Source: Streptomyces griseochromogenes
GTDB lineage: Bacteria; Actinomycetota; Actinomycetes; Streptomycetales; Streptomycetaceae
NCBI RefSeq assembly: GCF_001542625.1
Contig: NZ_CP016279.1
Span: 6,138,001-6,202,000, forward strand
DNA length: 64,000 nucleotides
Direction of reading: 5' to 3'
Shown here: in pieces, positions 63,710 through 64,000 of the stretch
How positions within the stretch are numbered: the stretch's first letter is position 1
How the letters are laid out: each line of letters starts with the position of its first letter
The notes under the pieces: generated by a model
Seen by the model: the letters and a program-made list of their open reading frames with translations, nothing else
Database searches by the model: none
Told to the model about the DNA's origin: nothing
Translations under genes and position numbers: made by a program

Positions 63710-64000
63710 ATGAACCACGTCGCGGACCCCGCTCGCTATGACGGCACCATGCGCTACCGGCGCACCGGCCGCTCGGGACTGGACCTCCCGCTCCTGTCCC
63801 TGGGCTACTGGCACAACTTCGGCGACGACCGCCCCTTCGAGACCCAGCGCGAGATCGCGCTGCGCGCCTTCGACCTCGGAATCACCCACCACGACCTGGC
63901 CAACAACTACGGTCCGCCGTACGGGTCGGCCGAGACCAACTTCGGCCGGCTCATGAAGCAGGACCTCGCGCCCTACCGGGACGAGCTGGTCATCTCCACC
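63710..64000 (+). CDS. aldo/keto reductase, L-glyceraldehyde-3-phosphate reductase type (partial)
   Basis: The first 97 residues of an aldo/keto reductase run off the end of the window. They show MRYRRTGRSGLDLPLLSLGY WHNFGDDRP and then DLGITHHDLANNYGPPYGSA ETNFG, with the catalytic Asp and Tyr of the family in DLANNYG. This matches the YghZ/Gpr-like branch that reduces glyceraldehyde 3-phosphate and methylglyoxal with NADPH. The ATG at 63710 fits the family's longer N-terminus; ATG 63749 is possible. Confidence 0.92.
   Translation, partial: MNHVADPARYDGTMRYRRTGRSGLDLPLLSLGYWHNFGDDRPFETQREIALRAFDLGITHHDLANNYGPPYGSAETNFGRLMKQDLAPYRDELVIST

Overview
The window is high-GC actinobacterial DNA and almost certainly a Streptomyces chromosome. 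It carries a conservon (cvnA-E), an SnpA-type secreted protease next to its LysR activator, twin-arginine signal peptides, a secreted GH46 chitosanase with a palindromic promoter box, very rare TTA codons, and a complete group 1h [NiFe] hydrogenase locus. No transposase, integrase, phage module, CRISPR array or rRNA operon is visible.

Layout. 1-6.4 kb: flavin reductase, cache-domain protein and GntR/FCD regulator, divergent from a four-gene polyamine-type ABC importer. 6.85-7.7 kb: a DMT-type membrane transporter broken by a 19-bp tandem duplication. 8.0-14.5 kb: a conservon whose CvnB has two roadblock domains, whose CvnE P450 lacks the ExxR motif, and which runs on into a canonical P450 and an enoyl-CoA hydratase. 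cvnA and cvnC contain the only in-frame TTA codons I found. 14.5-25.9 kb: thioesterase, TetR, snpA/snpR, a Tat lipoprotein deacetylase, a large membrane protein, DedA, FUSC, PP2C phosphatase, and DoxX/LysR.

26.2-41.5 kb: the high-affinity hydrogenase region. One strand carries a 523-aa conserved protein, hhyS, hhyL, a NifU-domain protein, DUF5947, two small proteins and hypA. The other carries hypX, an endopeptidase, hypB, hypF, hypC, hypD and hypE. The two blocks converge at a strong hairpin between hypA and hypE. The small subunit has Asp in place of one proximal-cluster Cys, as in O2-tolerant group 1h enzymes. HypX suggests aerobic synthesis of the active-site CO ligand. Tiny coupled ORFs sit directly before both structural genes. 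A DUF2267 gene and a decayed nitroreductase follow.

42-64 kb: AI-2E exporter family protein, a 19-aa peptide gene beneath a 28-bp dyad, TetR with twin operators and an FAD monooxygenase, two membrane proteins with a PadR regulator, SUKH-type and hypothetical proteins, and a LacI regulon (esterase, LacI, MFS) tied together by GTTACACGTGTAAC-like sites. These are followed by a class II tRNA-like sequence with an abnormal anticodon arm, GH25 muramidase, secreted M1 peptidase, SGNH hydrolase, phosphoglucomutase, a DUF4328 protein, chitosanase and the start of an aldo/keto reductase.

Functions are inferred from sequence motifs and family knowledge. No database search was run.
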